DNA of 21,257 bases, taken from positions 1 through 21,257 of the IMG/VR virus record IMGVR_UViG_3300037427_001102; one strand, given 5' to 3'. The DNA is from a virus. The position numbers were made by a program, and so were the translations under genes. Below are positions 21,004 to 21,257 of the stretch, in pieces. The number at the start of each line of letters is the position of its first letter. Within the stretch, counting starts at the first letter, position 1. Under the pieces are notes generated by a model, which was not told the DNA's origin, ran no database searches, and was given only the letters and a program-made list of their open reading frames with translations.

Positions 21004-21257
21004 ATACTCACCAGATTATGTAAACAATCTGTATCGTATGGTACAGGATAACTACCATAAAGATTTTACATTTACTTGCTATACAGATGATAGTGCAGGA
21101 TTAGATTGTGATTGTGTAGATATACCTGATATCAATCCTTTACATCCTAAGTATTGGTTTGGAAAAGAAAAATACTGTTGGGATAGAGCTAAATTTATAG
21201 TCTTTAACTCTCATAACTTTTTAGGTTATGAAGGTAAGTGGTGTTATTTTGATTTAG
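20972..21257 (+). CDS. Second glycosyltransferase-like protein (5' part, runs off right edge)
   Basis: The first 95 codons of a gene starting inside the previous one (32-nt overlap, +1 frame), probably translated by coupling. GGAG is 16 nt upstream, too far to be strong. The start FVCIKWGTKYSPDYVNNLYR followed by CYTDD lines up with KYGDKYSADAVNSIY...CVTDD of the upstream gene, so the two are paralogs from a duplication. The segment NPLHPKYWFGKEKYCWDRAK fits the substrate-side region of small GT-A enzymes. The visible part ends at KWCYFDL, where the DxD motif begins. It has more cysteines (six) than its partner, including a CDC at about 48-50. The catalytic part is outside the window. Confidence 0.8.
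   Translation, partial: MNFVCIKWGTKYSPDYVNNLYRMVQDNYHKDFTFTCYTDDSAGLDCDCVDIPDINPLHPKYWFGKEKYCWDRAKFIVFNSHNFLGYEGKWCYFDL

Overview
The window is part of the late structural region of a T4-like (Straboviridae/Kyanoviridae-type) myovirus, almost certainly marine. The gene order gp13-14-15-16-17-18-19-20-(67-like)-(small)-(small)-21-22-23 is the conserved T4 virion module, read here on the minus strand from about 16060 down to 2855. The DNA is AT-rich by eye. Genes are tightly packed, and most have a strong GGAG ribosome binding site about 6 nt before the start. Exact copies of the T4 late-promoter box TATAAATA lie before many of the genes. The style of the fibre proteins, the IscU/IscA pair and the absence of photosynthesis genes fit a marine T4-like phage of an AT-rich heterotroph such as a SAR11 (Pelagibacter) phage. 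The host cannot be fixed from sequence alone, and a cyanophage relative is not excluded.

Layout, left to right. 1-316 (-): 5' part of a tail-tube-like structural gene. 313-471 (-): a 52-residue very basic protein. 482-853 and 843-1277 (-): an IscA-type Fe-S carrier and an IscU-type Fe-S scaffold, overlapping and driven by their own late promoter. 1302-2459 (-): a 385-residue unknown protein whose late promoter would start the mRNA at the ATG. 2570-2785 (+): a small conserved-looking protein on the opposite strand, followed by a bidirectional terminator hairpin. 2855-9355 (-): capsid and core genes (gp23 major capsid, gp22 scaffold, gp21 protease, two small proteins, a gp67-like core protein, gp20 portal, gp19 tube). 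9388-16060 (-): gp18 sheath, gp17 and gp16 terminase, gp15, gp14 and gp13 neck proteins. 16072-20277 (-): a seven-gene cassette of fibre-like beta proteins. Four of these share a related N-terminal domain and three end in a DGGTY/F tag. 20335-21257 (+): two overlapping paralogous glycosyltransferase-like genes, the second cut by the window edge.

How it works together (inference): late transcription from the TATAAATA promoters makes the prohead (gp20 portal, gp22/gp67 core, gp23 shell). The gp21 protease then matures it at LxE sites, gp16/gp17 package DNA, gp13/14/15 close the neck, and gp18/gp19 form the tail. The fibre cassette and glycosyltransferases probably concern host recognition or surface modification. 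The Fe-S genes are in the same late expression class as the virion genes. They either support host Fe-S metabolism late in infection or supply iron to a virion or enzyme component.

The most interesting points are the late-expressed IscU/IscA pair, the palindromic two-way late promoter TATTTATAAATA at 20311-20322, the modular fibre paralogs with a shared C-terminal tag, the extra beta modules inserted in gp18 and gp13, and the leaderless-looking promoter of the unknown 385-residue gene. No stretch over 300 bases lacks a gene. No tRNA, CRISPR array, integrase or insertion sequence was seen.
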